A DNA stretch of 64,000 bases from Nematostella vectensis (lineage: Eukaryota > Cnidaria > Anthozoa > Actiniaria > Edwardsiidae): NCBI RefSeq assembly GCF_932526225.1, contig NC_064045.1:496001-560000 (forward strand). Direction: 5' to 3'. Under the pieces are notes generated by a model. The model had not been told where the DNA came from and made no database searches. It worked only from the letters and a program-made list of their open reading frames with translations. Made by a program: the position numbers and the translations under genes. This document shows positions 9,501 through 24,100 of this stretch, in pieces; positions within the stretch are counted from its first letter, which is position 1; each line of letters starts with the position of its first letter.

Positions 9501-12500
9501 GCCCATGCAGGTAATTTTTTTTCACGATATACACCTTATAATTATAATTGATGTCCATCGCAATCCCTGCTTCCTAAAGTTAGAGCCTAGTGCACCACTG
9601 GAGTCCAATGGACTCCGAGAAATTTAAAAATGCATACTGCTAGTTTTGCCGCTGTTAATTTATCATATACCATTGTCTGGTCTCGCAAATAAATAATAAG
9701 AGATACATTATATATTTCAATATATACAGAAATACTTTATATATTAATATAATATAAGAGTCTCAAGAGGGACTTTGAAGGCTGTTCCAAAACTGTGCTT
9801 ATTATACATGTACGACCTACTTTGGGTTTAGAAGTTTGTGAGAAGTCATTGAATATCTTATTCGGTTTTGATTCTCTGGTTACTGACAAGTCCTGGTGCA
9901 GGTGCTAATGGCCAGATTAGAAGAGTTTTTGGCTCTTGTCAAAGTCGTATTCGTTTTTTTTTTTTCGGTGTTTTGAATAGTCCACATGGTGTTCTTTGTT
10001 GAAGGGAAGTCTCAAAACTTCTGGGTTGGACCGCATGTGGTACTTCTAAGAGCCTCTCGAGAGAACAAGCCTTATCTAGATTTTTTTGGTCCGTCCTGTC
10101 ACGCCCAGGGCATGCACAAACACGTGTGGGCACCAACCCCTATCACTTTTGTAATGGTCCTTCTTCCCTATCACAAGTCTGCTACTCATAACATTATGTG
10201 GTGTCATGGAGTAATGTACTCTAACATGAGAGAGAAAGCGTCTTTTGTTTTCATTTTATATTGAAACCTGTGTCAACAGGTGTAAAGTGTATTAACACTA
10301 GCTTTACACCTGTAAAATATCAGCAACTATTTTTGATAGAAGTGGCTGTCGTAATGACAGCTTGGCTTGCTTGAATCTCTGCCTTGTATTTGGCTAGAAC
10401 TAGTTCTTTGATCTCGAACGGGTAAAGGGGCCCATGCAGGTTATTTTTTTTTTTACGATATACACCTTATAATTATAATTGATGTCCATCGCAATCCCTG
10501 CTTCCTAAAGTTAGAGCCTAGTGCACCACTGGAGTCCAATGGACTCCGTGAAATTTAAAAATGCATACCGCTAGTTTTGCCGCTGTTAATTTATCATATA
10601 CCATTGTTTGGTCTCGCAAATAAATAATAAGAGATACATTATATATTTCAATATATACAGCAATACTTTATATGTTAATATAATATAAGAGTCTCCAGAG
10701 GGACTTTGAAGGCTGTTCCAAAACTGTGCTTATTATACATGTACGACCTACTTTGGGTTTAGAAGTTTGTGAGAAGTCATTGAATATCTTATTCGGTTTT
10801 GATTCTCTGGTTACTGACAAGTCCTGGTGCAGGTGCCAATGGCCAGATTAGAAGAATTCTGGGCTCTTGTCAAAGTCGTATTCGTTTTTTATTTTTCGGT
10901 GTATTGAATAGTCCACATAGTGTTCTTTGTTGAAGGGAAGTCTCAAAACTTCTGGGTTGGACCGCATATGGTACTTTTAAGAGCCTCTCGAGAGAACAAG
11001 CCTTATCTAGATTTTTTTGGTCCGTCCTGTCACGCCCAGGGCATGCACAAACACGTGAGGGCACCAACCCCCATCACTTTTGTAATGGTCCTTCTTCCTT
11101 ATCACAAGTCTGCTACTCAAAACATTATGTGGTGTCATGGAGTAATGTAGTCTTACATGAGAGAGAAAGCGTCTTTTGTTTTAATTTTATATTGAAACCT
11201 GAGTCAACAGGTGTAAAGTGTATTAACACTAGCTTTACACCTGTAAAATATCAGCAACTATCTGTCATAGAAGTGGCTGGCGTGAAGACAGCTTGGCTTG
11301 CTTGAATCTCTGCCTTGTATTTGGATAGAACTAGTTCTTTGATCTCGAACGGGTAAAGGGGCCCATGCAGGTTATTTTTTTTTACGATATACACCTTATA
11401 ATTATAATTGATGTCCATCGCAATCCCTGCTTCCTAAAGTTAGAGCCTAGTGCACCACTGGAGTCCAATGGACTCCGTGAAATTTAAAAATGCATACCGC
11501 TAGTTTTGCCGCTGTTAATTTATCATATACCATTGTTTGGTCTCGCAAATAAATAATAAGAGATACTTTATACATTTCAATATATACAGAAATACTTTAT
11601 ATATTAATATAATATAAGAGTCTCCAGAGGGACTTTGAAGGCTGTTCCAAAACTGTGCTTATTATACATGTACGACCTACTTTGGGTTTAGAAGTTTGTG
11701 AGAAGTCATTGAATATCTTATTCGGTTTTGATTCTCTGGTTACTGACAAGTCCTGGTGCAGGTGCCAATGGCCAGATTAGAAGAATTCTGGGCTCTTGTC
11801 AAAGTCGTATTCGTTTTTTATTTTTCGGTGTATTGAATAGTCCACATAGTGTTCTTTGTTGAAGGGAAGTCTCAAAACTTCTGGGTTGGACCGCATATGG
11901 TACTTTTAAGAGCCTCTCGAGAGAACAAGCCTTATCTAGATTTGTTTGGTCCGTCCTGTCACGCCCAGGGCATGCACAAACACGTGAGGGCACCAACCCC
12001 CATCACTTTTGTAATGGTCCTTCTTCCTTATCACAAGTCTGCTACTCAAAACATTATGTGGTGTCATGGAGTAATGTAGTCTTACATGAGAGAGAAAGCG
12101 TCTTTTGTTTTAATTTTATATTGAAACCTGAGTCAACAGGTGTAAAGTGTATTAACACTAGCTATACACCTGTAAAATATCAGCAACTATCTGTCATAGA
12201 AGTGGCTGGCGTAAAGACAGCTTGGCTTGCTTGAATCTCTGCCTTGTATTTGGATAGAACTAGTTCTTTGATCTCGAACGGGTAAAGGGGCCCATGCAGG
12301 TTATTTTTTTTTTACGATATACACCTTATAATTATAATTGATGTCCATCGCAATCCCTGCTTCCTAAAGTTAGAGCCTAGTGCACCACTGGAGTCCAATG
12401 GACTCCGTGAAATTTAAAAATGCATACCGCTAGTTTTGCCGCTGTTAATTTATCATATACCATTGTTTGGTCTCGCAAATAAATAATAAGAGATACTTTA

Positions 12501-15500
12501 TACATTTCAATATATACAGAAATACTTTATATATTAATATAATATAAGAGTCTCCAGAGGGACTTTGAAGGCTGTTCCAAAACTGTGCTTATTATACATG
12601 TACGACCTACTTTGGGTTTAGAAGTTTGTGAGAAGTCATTGAATATCTTATTCGGTTTTGATTCTCTGGTTACTGACAAGTCCTGGTGCAGGTGCCAATG
12701 GCCAGATTAGAAGAATTCTGGGCTCTTGTCAAAGTCGTATTCGTTTTTTATTTTTCGGTGTATTGAATAGTCCACATAGTGTTCTTTGTTGAAGGGAAGT
12801 CTCAAAACTTCTGGGTTGGACCGCATATGGTACTTTTAAGAGCCTCTCGAGAGAACAAGCCTTATCTAGATTTTTTTGGTCCGTCCTGTCACGCCCAGGG
12901 CATGCACAAACACGTGAGGGCACCAACCCCCATCACTTTTGTAATGGTCCTTCTTCCTTATCACAAGTCTGCTACTCAAAACATTATGTGGTGTCATGGA
13001 GTAATGTAGTCTTACATGAGAGAGAAAGCGTCTTTTGTTTTAATTTTATATTGAAACCTGAGTCAACAGGTGTAAAGTGTATTAACACTAGCTTTACACC
13101 TGTAAAATATCAGCAACTATCTGTCATAGAAGTGGCTGGCGTAAAGACAGCTTGGCTTGCTTGAATCTCTGCCTTGTATTTGGATAGAGCTAGTTCTTTG
13201 ATCTCGAACGGGTAAAGGGGCCCATGCAGGTTATTTTTTTTTTACGATATACACCTTATAATTATAATTGATGTCCATCGCAATCCCTGCTTCCTAAAGT
13301 TAGAGCCTAGTGCACCACTGGAGTCCAATGGACTCCGAGAAATTTAAAAATTCATACTGCTAGTTTTGCCGCTGTTAATTTAACATATACCATTGTCTGG
13401 TGTTGCAAATAAATAATAAGAGATACTTTATACATTTCAATATATACAGAAATACTTTATATATTAATATAATATAAGAGTCTCCAGAGGGACTTTGAAG
13501 GCTGTTCCAAAAATGTGCTTATTATACATGTACGACTTACTTTGGGTTTAGAAGTTTGTGAGAAGTCATTGAATATCTTATTCGGTTTTGATTTATCTGG
13601 TGTACTGACTAGTCCTGGTGCAGGTGCCAATGGCCAGATTAGAAGAGTTCTGGGCTCTTGTCAAAGTCGTATTCGTTTTTTATTTTTCGGTGTATTGAAT
13701 AGTCCACATGGTGTTCTTTGTTAAAGGGAAGTCTCAAAACTTCTGGGTTGGACCGCATATGGTACTTCTAAGAGCCTCTCGAGAGAACCAGCCTTATCTA
13801 GATTTTTTTGGTCCGTCCTGTCACGCCCAGGGTATGCACAAACACGTGTGGGCCGCACCCACCATCACTTTTGTAATGGTCCCTCTTCCTTATCACAAGT
13901 CTGGTACTCTTAACATTATGTGGTGTCATGGAGTAATGTACTCTTACATGAGAGAGAAAGCGTCTTTTGTTTTAATTTTATATTGAAACCTGTGTCAACA
14001 GGTGTAAAGTGTATTAACACTAGCTTTACACCTATAAAATATCAACAACTATCTGTGATAGAAGTGGCTGGCGTAATGACAGCTTGGCTTGCTTGAATCT
14101 GTCTTGTATTTGGCTAGAACTAGTTCTTTGATCTCGAACGGGTAAAGGGGCCCATGCAGGTTATTTTTTTTCACGATGTACACCTTATAATTATAATTGA
14201 TGTCCATCGCAATCCCTGCTTCCTAAAGTTAGAGCCTAGTGCACCACTGGAGTCTAATGGACACCGAGAAATTTAAAAATGCATACTGCTAGTTTTGCCG
14301 CTGTTAATTTATCAGATACCATTGTCTGGTCTCGCAAATAAATAATAAGAGATACATTATATATTTCGATATATACAGAAATACTTTATATATTAATATA
14401 ATATAAGAGTCTCCAGAGGGACTTTGAAGGCTGTTCCAAAACTGTGCTTATTATACATGTACGACCTACTTTGGGTTTAGAAGTTTGTGAGAAGTCATTG
14501 AATATCTTATTCGGTTTTGATTCTCTGGTTACTGACAAGTCCTGGTGCAGGTGCTAATGGCCAGATTAGAAGAGTTCTGGGCTCTTGTCAAAGTCGTATT
14601 CGTTTTTTTTTTCTGTGTTTTGAATAGTCCACATGGTGTTCTTTGTTGAAGGGAAGTCTCAAAACTTCTGGGTTGGACCGCATGTGGTACTTCTAAGAGC
14701 CTCTCGAGAGAACAAGCCTTATCTAGATTTTTTTGGTCCGTCCTGTAACGCCCAGGGCATGCACAAACACGTGTGGGCACCAACCCCTATCACTTTTGTA
14801 ATGGTCCTTCTTCCCTATCACAAGTCTGCTACTCATAACATTATGTGGTGTCATGGAGTAATGTACTCTAACATGAGAGAGAAAGCGTCTTTTGTTTTAA
14901 TTTTATATTGAAACCTGTGTCAACAGGTGTAAAGTGTATTAACACTAGCTTTACACCTGTAAAATATCAGCAACTATCTGTGATAGAAGTGGCTGGCGTA
15001 ATGACAGCTTGGCTTGCTTGAATCTCTGCCTTGTATTTGGCTAGAACTAGTTCTTTGATCTCGAACGGGTAAAGGGGCCCATGCAGGTTATTTTTTTTCA
15101 CGATATACACCTTATAATTATAATTGATGTCCATCGCAATCCCTGCTTCCTAAAGTTATAGCCTAGTGCACCACTGGAGTCCAATGGACTCCGTGAAATT
15201 TAAAAATTCATACTGCTAGTTTTGCCGCTGTTAATTTAACATATACCATTGTCTGGTCTTGCAAATAAATAATAAGAGATACTTTATACATTTCAATATA
15301 TACAGAAATACTTTATATATTAATATAATATAAGAGTCTCCAGAGGGACTGTGAAGGCTGTTCCAAAAATGTGCTTATTATACATGTACGACCTACTTTG
15401 GGTTTAGAAGTTTGTGAGAAGTCATTGAATATCTTATTCGGTTTTGATTCTCTGGTTACTGACAAGTCCTGGTGCAGGTGCTAATGGCCAGATTAGAAGA

Positions 15501-18149
15501 GTTCTGGGCTCTTGTCAAAGTCGTATTCGTTTTTTTTTTTCTGTGTTTTGAATAGTCCACATGGTGTTCTTTGTTGAAGGGAAGTCTCAAAACTTCTGGG
15601 TTGGACCGCATGTGGTACTTCTAAGAGCCTCTCGAGAGAACAAGCCTTATCTAGATTTTTTTGGTCCGTCCTGTCACGCCCAGGGCATGCACAAACACGT
15701 GTGGGCACCAACCCCTATCACTTTTGTAATGGTCCTTCTTCCCTATCACAAGTCTGCTACTCATAACATTATGTGGTGTCATGGAGTAATGTACTCTAAC
15801 ATGAGAGAGAAAGCGTCTTTTGTTTTAATTTTATATTGAAACCTGTGTCAACAGGTGTAAAGTGTATTAACACTAGCTTTACACCTGTAAAATATCAGCA
15901 ACTATCTGTGATAGAAGTGGCTGGCGTAATGACAGCTTGGCTTGCTTGAATCTCTGCCTTGTATTTGGCTAGAACTAGTTCTTTGATCTCGAACGGGTAA
16001 AGGGGCCCATGCAGGTTATTTTTTTTCACGATATACACCTTATAATTATAATTGATGTCCATCGCAATCCCTGCTTCCTAAAGTTATAGCCTAGTGCACC
16101 ACTGGAGTCCAATGGACTCCGTGAAATTTAAAAATTCATACTGCTAGTTTTGCCGCTGTTAATTTAACATATACCATTGTCTGGTCTTGCAAATAAATAA
16201 TAAGAGATACTTTATACATTTCAATATATACAGAAATACTTTATATATTAATATAATATAAGAGTCTCCAGAGGGACTGTGAAGGCTGTTCCAAAAATGT
16301 GCTTATTATACATTTACGACCTACTTTGGGTTTAGAAGTTTGTGAGAAGTCATTGAATATCTTATTCGGTTTTGATTTATCTGGTGTACTGACTAGTCCT
16401 GGTGCAGGTGCCAATGGCCAGATTAGAAGAGTTCTGGGCTCTTGTCAAAGTCGTATTCGTTTTTTATTTTTCGGTGTATTGAATAGTCCACATGGTGTTC
16501 TTTGTTAAAGGGAAGTCTCAAAACTTCTGGGTTGGACCGCATATGGTACTTCTAAGAGCCTCTCGAGAGAACCAGCCTTATCTAGATTTTTTTGGTCCGT
16601 CCTGTCACGCCCAGGGCATGCACAAACACGTGTGGGCCGCACCCAACTTCACTTTTGTAATGGTCCCTCTTCCTTATCACAAGTCTGGTACTCTTAACAT
16701 TATGTGGTGTCATGGAGTAATGTACTCTTACATGAGAGAGAAAGCGTCTTTTGTTTTAATTTTATATTGAAACCTGTGTCAACAGGTGTAAAGTGTATTT
16801 ACACTAGCTTTACACCTATAAAATATCAACAACTATCTGTGATAGAAGTGGCTGGCGTAATGACAGCTTGGCTTGCTTGAATCTCTGCCTTGTATTTGGC
16901 TAGAACTAGTTCTTTGATCTCGAACGGGTAAAGGGGCCCATGCAGGTTATTTTTTTTCACGATATACACCTTATAATTATAATTGATGTCCATCGCAATC
17001 CCTGCTTCCTAAAGTTATAGCCTAGTGCACCACTGGAGTCCAATGTACTCCGTGAAATTTAAAAATTCATACTGCTAGTTTTGCCGCTGTTAATTTAACA
17101 TATACCATTGTCTGGTCTTGCAAATAAATAATAAGAGATACTTTATACATTTCAATATATACAGAAATACTTTATATATTAATATAATATAAGAGTCTCC
17201 AGAGGGACTGTGAAGGCTGTTCCAAAAATGTGCTTATTATACATGTACGACCTACTTTGGGTTTAGAAGTTTGTGAGAAGTCATTGAATATCTTATTCGG
17301 TTTTGATTCTCTGGTTACTGACAAGTCCTGGTGCAGGTGCTAATGGCCAGATTAGAAGAGTTCTGGGCTCTTGTCAAAGTCGTATTCGTTTTTTTTTTTC
17401 TGTGTTTTGAATAGTCCACATGGTGTTCTTTGTTGAAGGGAAGTCTCAAAACTTCTGGGTTGGACCGCATATGGTACTTCTAAGAGCCTCTCGAGAGAAC
17501 AAGCCTTATCTAGATTTTTTTGGTCCGTCCTGTCACGCCCAGGGCATGCACAAACACGTGTGGGCACCAACCCCTATCACTTTTGTAATGGTCCTTCTTC
17601 CCTATCACAAGTCTGCTACTCATAACATTATGTGGTGTCATGGAGTAATGTACTCTAACATGAGAGAGAAAGCGTCTTTTGTTTTAATTTTATATTGAAA
17701 CCTGTGTCAACAGGTGTAAAGTGTATTAACACTAGCTTTACACCTGTAAAATATCAGCAACTATCTGTGATAGAAGTGGCTGGCGTAATGACAGCTTGGC
17801 TTGCTTGAATCTCTGCCTTGTATTTGGCTAGAACTAGTTCTTTGATCTCGAACGGGTAAAGGGGCCCATGCAGGTTATTTTTTTTCACGATATACACCTT
17901 ATAATTATAATTGATGTCCATCGCAATCCCTGCTTCCTAAAGTTATAGCCTAGTGCACCACTGGAGTCCAATGGACTCCGTGAAATTTAAAAATTCATAC
18001 TGCTAGTTTTGCCGCTGTTAATTTAACATATACCATTGTCTGGTCTTGCAAATAAATAATAAGAGATACTTTATACATTTCAATATATACAGAAATACTT
18101 TATATATTAATATAATATAAGAGTCTCCAGAGGGACTTTGAAGGCTGTT

Positions 18150-21100
18150 CCAAAACTGTGCTTATTATACATGTACGACCTACTTTGGGTTTAGAAGTTT
18201 GTGAGAAGTCATTGAATATCTTATTCGGTTTTGATTCTCTGGTTACTGACAAGTCCTGGTGCAGGTGCCAATGGCCAGATTAGAAGAATTCTGGGCTCTT
18301 GTCAAAGTCGTATTCGTTTTTTATTTTTCGGTGTATTGAATAGTCCACATAGTGTTCTTTGTTGAAGGGAAGTCTCAAAACTTTTGGGTTGGACCGCATA
18401 TGGTACTTCTAAGAGCCTCTCGAGAGAACAAGCCTTATCTAGATTTTTTTGGTCCGTCCTGTCACGCCCAGGGCATGCACAAACACGTGAGGGCACCAGC
18501 CCCCATCACTTTTGTAATGGTCCTTCTTCCTTATCACAAGTCTGCTACTCATAACATTATGTGGTGTCATGGAGTAATGTACTCTTACATGAGGGAGAAA
18601 GCGTCTTTTGTTTTAATTTTATATTGAAACCTGTGTCAACAGGTGTAAAGTGTATTAACACTAGCTTTACACCTATAAAATATCAACAACTATCTGTGAT
18701 AGAAGTGGCTGGCGTAATGACAGCTTGGCTTGCTTGAATCTGCCTTGTATTTGGCTAGAACTAGTTCTTTGATCTCGAACAGGTAAAGGGGCCCATGCAG
18801 GTTATTTTTTTTCACGATATACACCTTATAATTATAATTGATGTCCATCGCAATCCCTGCTTCCTAAAGTTAGAGCCTAGTGCACCACTGGAGTCCAATG
18901 GACTCCGAGAAATTTAAAAATGCATACTGCTAGTTTTGCCGCTGTTAATTTATCATATACCATTGTCTGGTCTCGCAAATAAATAATAAGAGATACATTA
19001 TATATTTCAATATATACAGAAATACTTTATATATTAATATAATATAAGAGTCTCCAGAGGGACTTTGAAGGCTGTTCCAAAACTGTGCTTATTATACATG
19101 TACGACCTACTTTGGGTTTAGAAGTTTGTGAGAAGTCATTGAATATCTTATTCGGTTTTGATTCTCTGGTTACTGACAAGTCCTGGTGCAGGTGCTAATG
19201 GCCAGATTAGAAGAGTTTTTGGCTCTTGTCAAAGTAGTATTCGTTTTTTTTTCGGTGTTTTGAATAGTCCACATGGTGTTCTTTGTTGAAGGGAAGTCTC
19301 AAAACTTCTGGGTTGGACCGCATGTGGTACTTCTAAGAGCCTCTCGAGAGAACAAGCCTTATCTAGATTTTTTTGGTCCGTCCTGTCACGCCCAGGGCAT
19401 GCACAAACACGTGTGGGCCGCACCCACCATCACTTTTGTAATGGTCCCTCTTCCTTATCACAAGTCTGGTACTCTTTACATTATGTGGTGTCATGGAGTA
19501 ATGTACTCTTACATGAGAGAGAAAGCGTCTTTTGTTTTAATTTTATATTGAAACCTGTGTCAACAGGTGTAAAGTGTATTAACACTAGCTTTACACCTAT
19601 AAAATATCAACAACTATCTGTGATAGAAGTGGCTGGCGTAATGACAGCTTGGCTTGCTTGAATCTCTGCCTTGTATTTGGCTAGAACTAGTTCTTTGATC
19701 TCGAACGGGTAAAGAGGCCCATGCAGGTTATTTTTTTTTTACGATATACACCTTATGATTATAATTGATGTTCATCGCAATCCCTGCTTCCTAAAGTTAG
19801 AGCCTAGTGCACCACTGGAGTCCAATGGACTCCGTGAAATTTAAAAATGCATACCGCTAGTTTTGCCGCTGTTAATTTATCATATACCATTGTTTGGTCT
19901 CGCCAATAAATAATAAGAGATACATTATATATCTCAATATATACAGCAATACTTTATATGTTAATATAATATAAGAGTCTCCAGAGGGACTTTGAAGGCT
20001 GTTCCAAAACTGTGCTTATTATACATGTACGACCTACTTTGGGTTTAGAAGTTTGTGAGAAGTCATTGAATATCTTATTCGGTTTTGATTCTCTGGTTAC
20101 TGACAAGTCCTGGTGCAGGTGCCAATGGCCAGATTAGAAGAATTCTGGGCTCTTGTCAAAGTCGTATTCGTTTTTTATTTTTCGGTGTATTGAATAGTCC
20201 ACATAGTGTTCTTTGTTGAAGGGAAGTCTCAAAACTTCTGGGTTGGACCGCATATGGTACTTTTAAGAGCCTCTCGAGAGAAAAAGCCTTATCTAGATTT
20301 TTTTGGTCCGTCCTGTCACGCCCAGGGCATGCACAAACACGTGAGGGCACCAACCCCCATCACTTTTGTAATGGTCCTTCTTCCTTATCACAAGTCTGCT
20401 ACTCAAAACATTATGTGGTGTCATGGAGTAATGTAGTCTTACATGAGAGAGAAAGCGTCTTTTGTTTTAATTTTATATTGAAACCTGAGTCAACAGGTGT
20501 AAAGTGTATTAACACTAGCTTTACACCTGTAAAATATCAGCAACTATCTGTCATAGAAGTGGCTGGCGTAAAGACAGCTTGGCTTGCTTGAATCTCTGCC
20601 TTGTATTTGGATAGAACTAGTTCTTTGATCTCGAACGGGTAAAGGGGCCCATGCAGGTTATTTTTTTTCACGATATACACCTTATAATTATAATTGATGT
20701 CCATCGCAATCCCTGCTTCCTAAAGTTAGAGCCTAGTGCACCACTGGAGTCCAATGGACTCCGAGAAATTTAAAAATTCATACTGCTAGTTTTGCCGCTG
20801 TTAATTTATCATATACCATTGTCTGGTGTTGCAAATAAATAATAAGAGATACTTTATACATTTCAATATATACAGAAATACTTTATATATTAATATAATA
20901 TAAGAGTCTCCAGAGGGACTTTGAAGGCTGTTCCAAAAATGTGCTTATTATACATGTACGACCTACTTTGGGTTTAGAAGTTTGTGAGAAGTCATTGAAT
21001 ATCTTATTCGGTTTTGATTTATCTGGTGTACTGACTAGTCCTGGTGCAGGTGCCAATGGCCAGATTAGAAGAGTTCTGGGCTCTTGTCAAAGTCGTATTC

Positions 21101-24100
21101 GTTTTTTATTTTTCGGTGTATTGAATAGTCCACATGGTGTTCTTTGTTAAAGGGAAGTCTCAAAACTTCTGGGTTGAACCGCATATGGTACTTCTAAGAG
21201 CCTCTCGAGAGAACCAGCCTTATCTAGATTTTTTTGGTCCGTCCTGTCACGCCCAGGGCATGCACAAACACGTGTGGGCCGCACCCACCATCACTTTTGT
21301 AATGGTCCCTCTTCCTTATCACAAGTCTGGTACTCTTAACATTATGTGGTGTCATGGAGTAATGTACTCTTACATGAGAGAGAAAGCGTCTTTTGTTTTA
21401 ATTTTATATTGAAACCTGTGTCAACAGGTGTAAAGTGTATTAACACTAGCTTTACACCTATAAAATATCAACAACTATCTGTGATAGAAGTGGCTGGCGT
21501 AATGACAGCTTGGCTTGCTTGAATCTGTCTTGTATTTGGCTAGAACTAGTTCTTTGATCTCGAACGGGTAAAGGGGCCCATGCAGGTTATTTTTTTTCAC
21601 GATATACACCTTATAATTATAATTGATGTCCATCGCAATCCCTGCTTCCTAAAGTTAGAGCCTAGTGCACCACTGGAGTCTAATGGACACCGAGAAATTT
21701 AAAAATGCATACTGCTAGTTTTGCCGCTGTTAATTTATCATATACCATTGTCTGGTCTCGCAAATAAATAATAAGAGATACATTATATATTTCAATATAT
21801 ACAGAAATACTTTATATATTAATATAATATAAGAGTCTCCAGAGGGACTTTGAAGGCTGTTCCAAAACTGTGCTTATTATACATGTACGACCTACTTTGG
21901 GTTTAGAAGTTTGTGAGAAGTCATTGAATATCTTATTCGGTTTTGATTCTCTGGTTACTGACAAGTCCTGGTGCAGGTGCTAATGGCCAGATTAGAAGAG
22001 TTCTGGGCTCTTGTCAAAGTCGTATTCGTTTTTTTTTTCTGTGTTTTGAATAGTCCACATGGTGTTCTTTGTTGAAGGGAAGTCTCAAAACTTCTGGGTT
22101 GGACCGCATATGGTACTTCTAAGAGCCTCTCGAGAGAACAAGCCTTATCTAGATTTTTTTGGTCCGTCCTGTCACGCCCAGGGCATGCACAAACACGTGT
22201 GGGCACCAACCCCTATCACTTTAGTAATGGTCCTTCTTCCCTATCACAAGTCTGCTACTCATAACATTATGTGGTGTCATGGAGTAATGTACTCTTACAT
22301 GAGAGAGAAAGCGTCTTTTGTTTTCATTTTATATTGAAACCTGTGTCAACAGGTGTAAAGTGTATTAACACTAGCTTTACACCTGTAAAATATCAGCAAC
22401 TATCTGTGATAGAAGTGGCTGGCGTAATGACAGCTTGGCTTGCTTGAATCTCTGCCTTGTATTTGGCTAGAACTAGTTCTTTGATATCGAACGGGTAAAG
22501 GGGCCCATGCAGGTTATTTTTTTTTTACGATATACACCTTATAATTATAATTGATGTCCATCGCAATCCCTACTTCCTAAAGTTAGAGCCTAGTGCACCA
22601 CTGGAGTCCAATGGACTCCGTGAAATTTAAAAATGCATACCGCTAGTTTTGCCGCTGTTAATTTATCATATACCATTGTTTGGTCTCGCAAATAAATAAT
22701 AAGAGATACATTATATATTTCAATATATACAGCAATACTTTATATGTTAATATAATATAAGAGTCTCCAGAGGGACTTTGAAGGCTGTTCCAAAACTGTG
22801 CTTATTATACATGTACGACCTACTTTGGGTTTAGAAGTTTGTGAGAAGTCAATGAATATCTTATTCGGTTTTGATTCTCTGGTTACTGACAAGTCCTGGT
22901 GCAGGTGCCAATGGCCAGATTAGAAGAATTCTGGGCTCTTGTCAAAGTCGTATTCGTTTTTTATTTTTCGGTGTATTGAATAGTCCACATAGTGTTCTTT
23001 GTTGAAGGGAAGTCTCAAAACTTTTGGGTTGGACCGCATATGGTACTTCTAAGAGCCTCTCGAGAGAACAAGCCTTATCTAGATTTTTTTGGTCCGTCCT
23101 GTCACGCCCAGGGCATGCACAAACACGTGAGGGCACCAGCCCCCATCACTTTTGTAATGGTCCTTCTTCCTTATCACAAGTCTGCTACTCATAACATTAT
23201 GTGGTGTCATGGAGTAATGTACTCTTACATGAGAGAGAAAGCGTCTTTTGTTTTAATTTTATATTGAAACCTGTGTCAACAGGTGTAAAGTGTATTAACA
23301 CTAGCTTTACACCTATAAAATATCAACAACTATCTGTGATAGAAGTGGCTGGCGTAATGACAGCTTGGCTTGCTTGAATCTGCCTTGTATTTGGCTAGAA
23401 CTAGTTCTTTGATCTCGAACAGGTAAAGGGGCCCATGCAGGTTATTTTTTTTCACGATATACACCTTATAATTATAATTGATGTCCATCGCAATCCCTGC
23501 TTCCTAAAGTTAGAGCCTAGTGCACCACTGGAGTCCAATGGACTCCGAGAAATTTAAAAATGCATACTGCTAGTTTTGCCGCTGTTAATTTATCATATAC
23601 CATTGTCTGGTCTCGCAAATAAATAATAAGAGATACATTATATATTTCAATATATACAGAAATACTTTATATATTAATATAATATAAGAGTCTCCAGAGG
23701 GACTTTGAAGGCTGTTCCAAAACTGTGCTTATTATACATGTACGACCTACTTTGGGTTTAGAAGTTTGTGAGAAGTCATTGAATATCTTATTCGGTTTTG
23801 ATTCTCTGGTTACTGACAAGTCCTGGTGCAGGTGCTAATGGCCAGATTAGAAGAGTTTTTGGCTCTTGTCAAAGTAGTATTCGTTTTTTTTTCGGTGTTT
23901 TGAATAGTCCACATGGTGTTCTTTGTTGAAGGGAAGTCTCAAAACTTCTGGGTTGGACCGCATGTGGTACTTCTAAGAGCCTCTCGAGAGAACAAGCCTT
24001 ATCTAGATTTTTTTGGTCCGTCCTGTCACGCCCAGGGCATGCACAAACACGTGTGGGCCGCACCCACCATCACTTTTTTAATGGTCCCTCTTCCTTATCA

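Larger units (their letters stand above)
2250..16385 (+). repeat. Eight-monomer duplication, lag 7,431-7,433 bp
   Basis: Units at 2,558 to 8,131 (B C C C D E E) match units at 9,989 to 15,564 in the same order. Anchor differences are 7,431, 7,431, 7,431, 7,430, 7,431, 7,431 and 7,433 bp. The left copy is about 2,250-8,950 and the right copy about 9,681-16,385. Shared private states include ATTTGTTTGGTCC (4,510 and 11,941) and GCTATACACC. One patch does not match: the leading part of the unit at 15,564 (about 15,130-15,440) is D-like, whereas its partner at 8,131 is E-like, suggesting later conversion. Confidence 0.85.
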
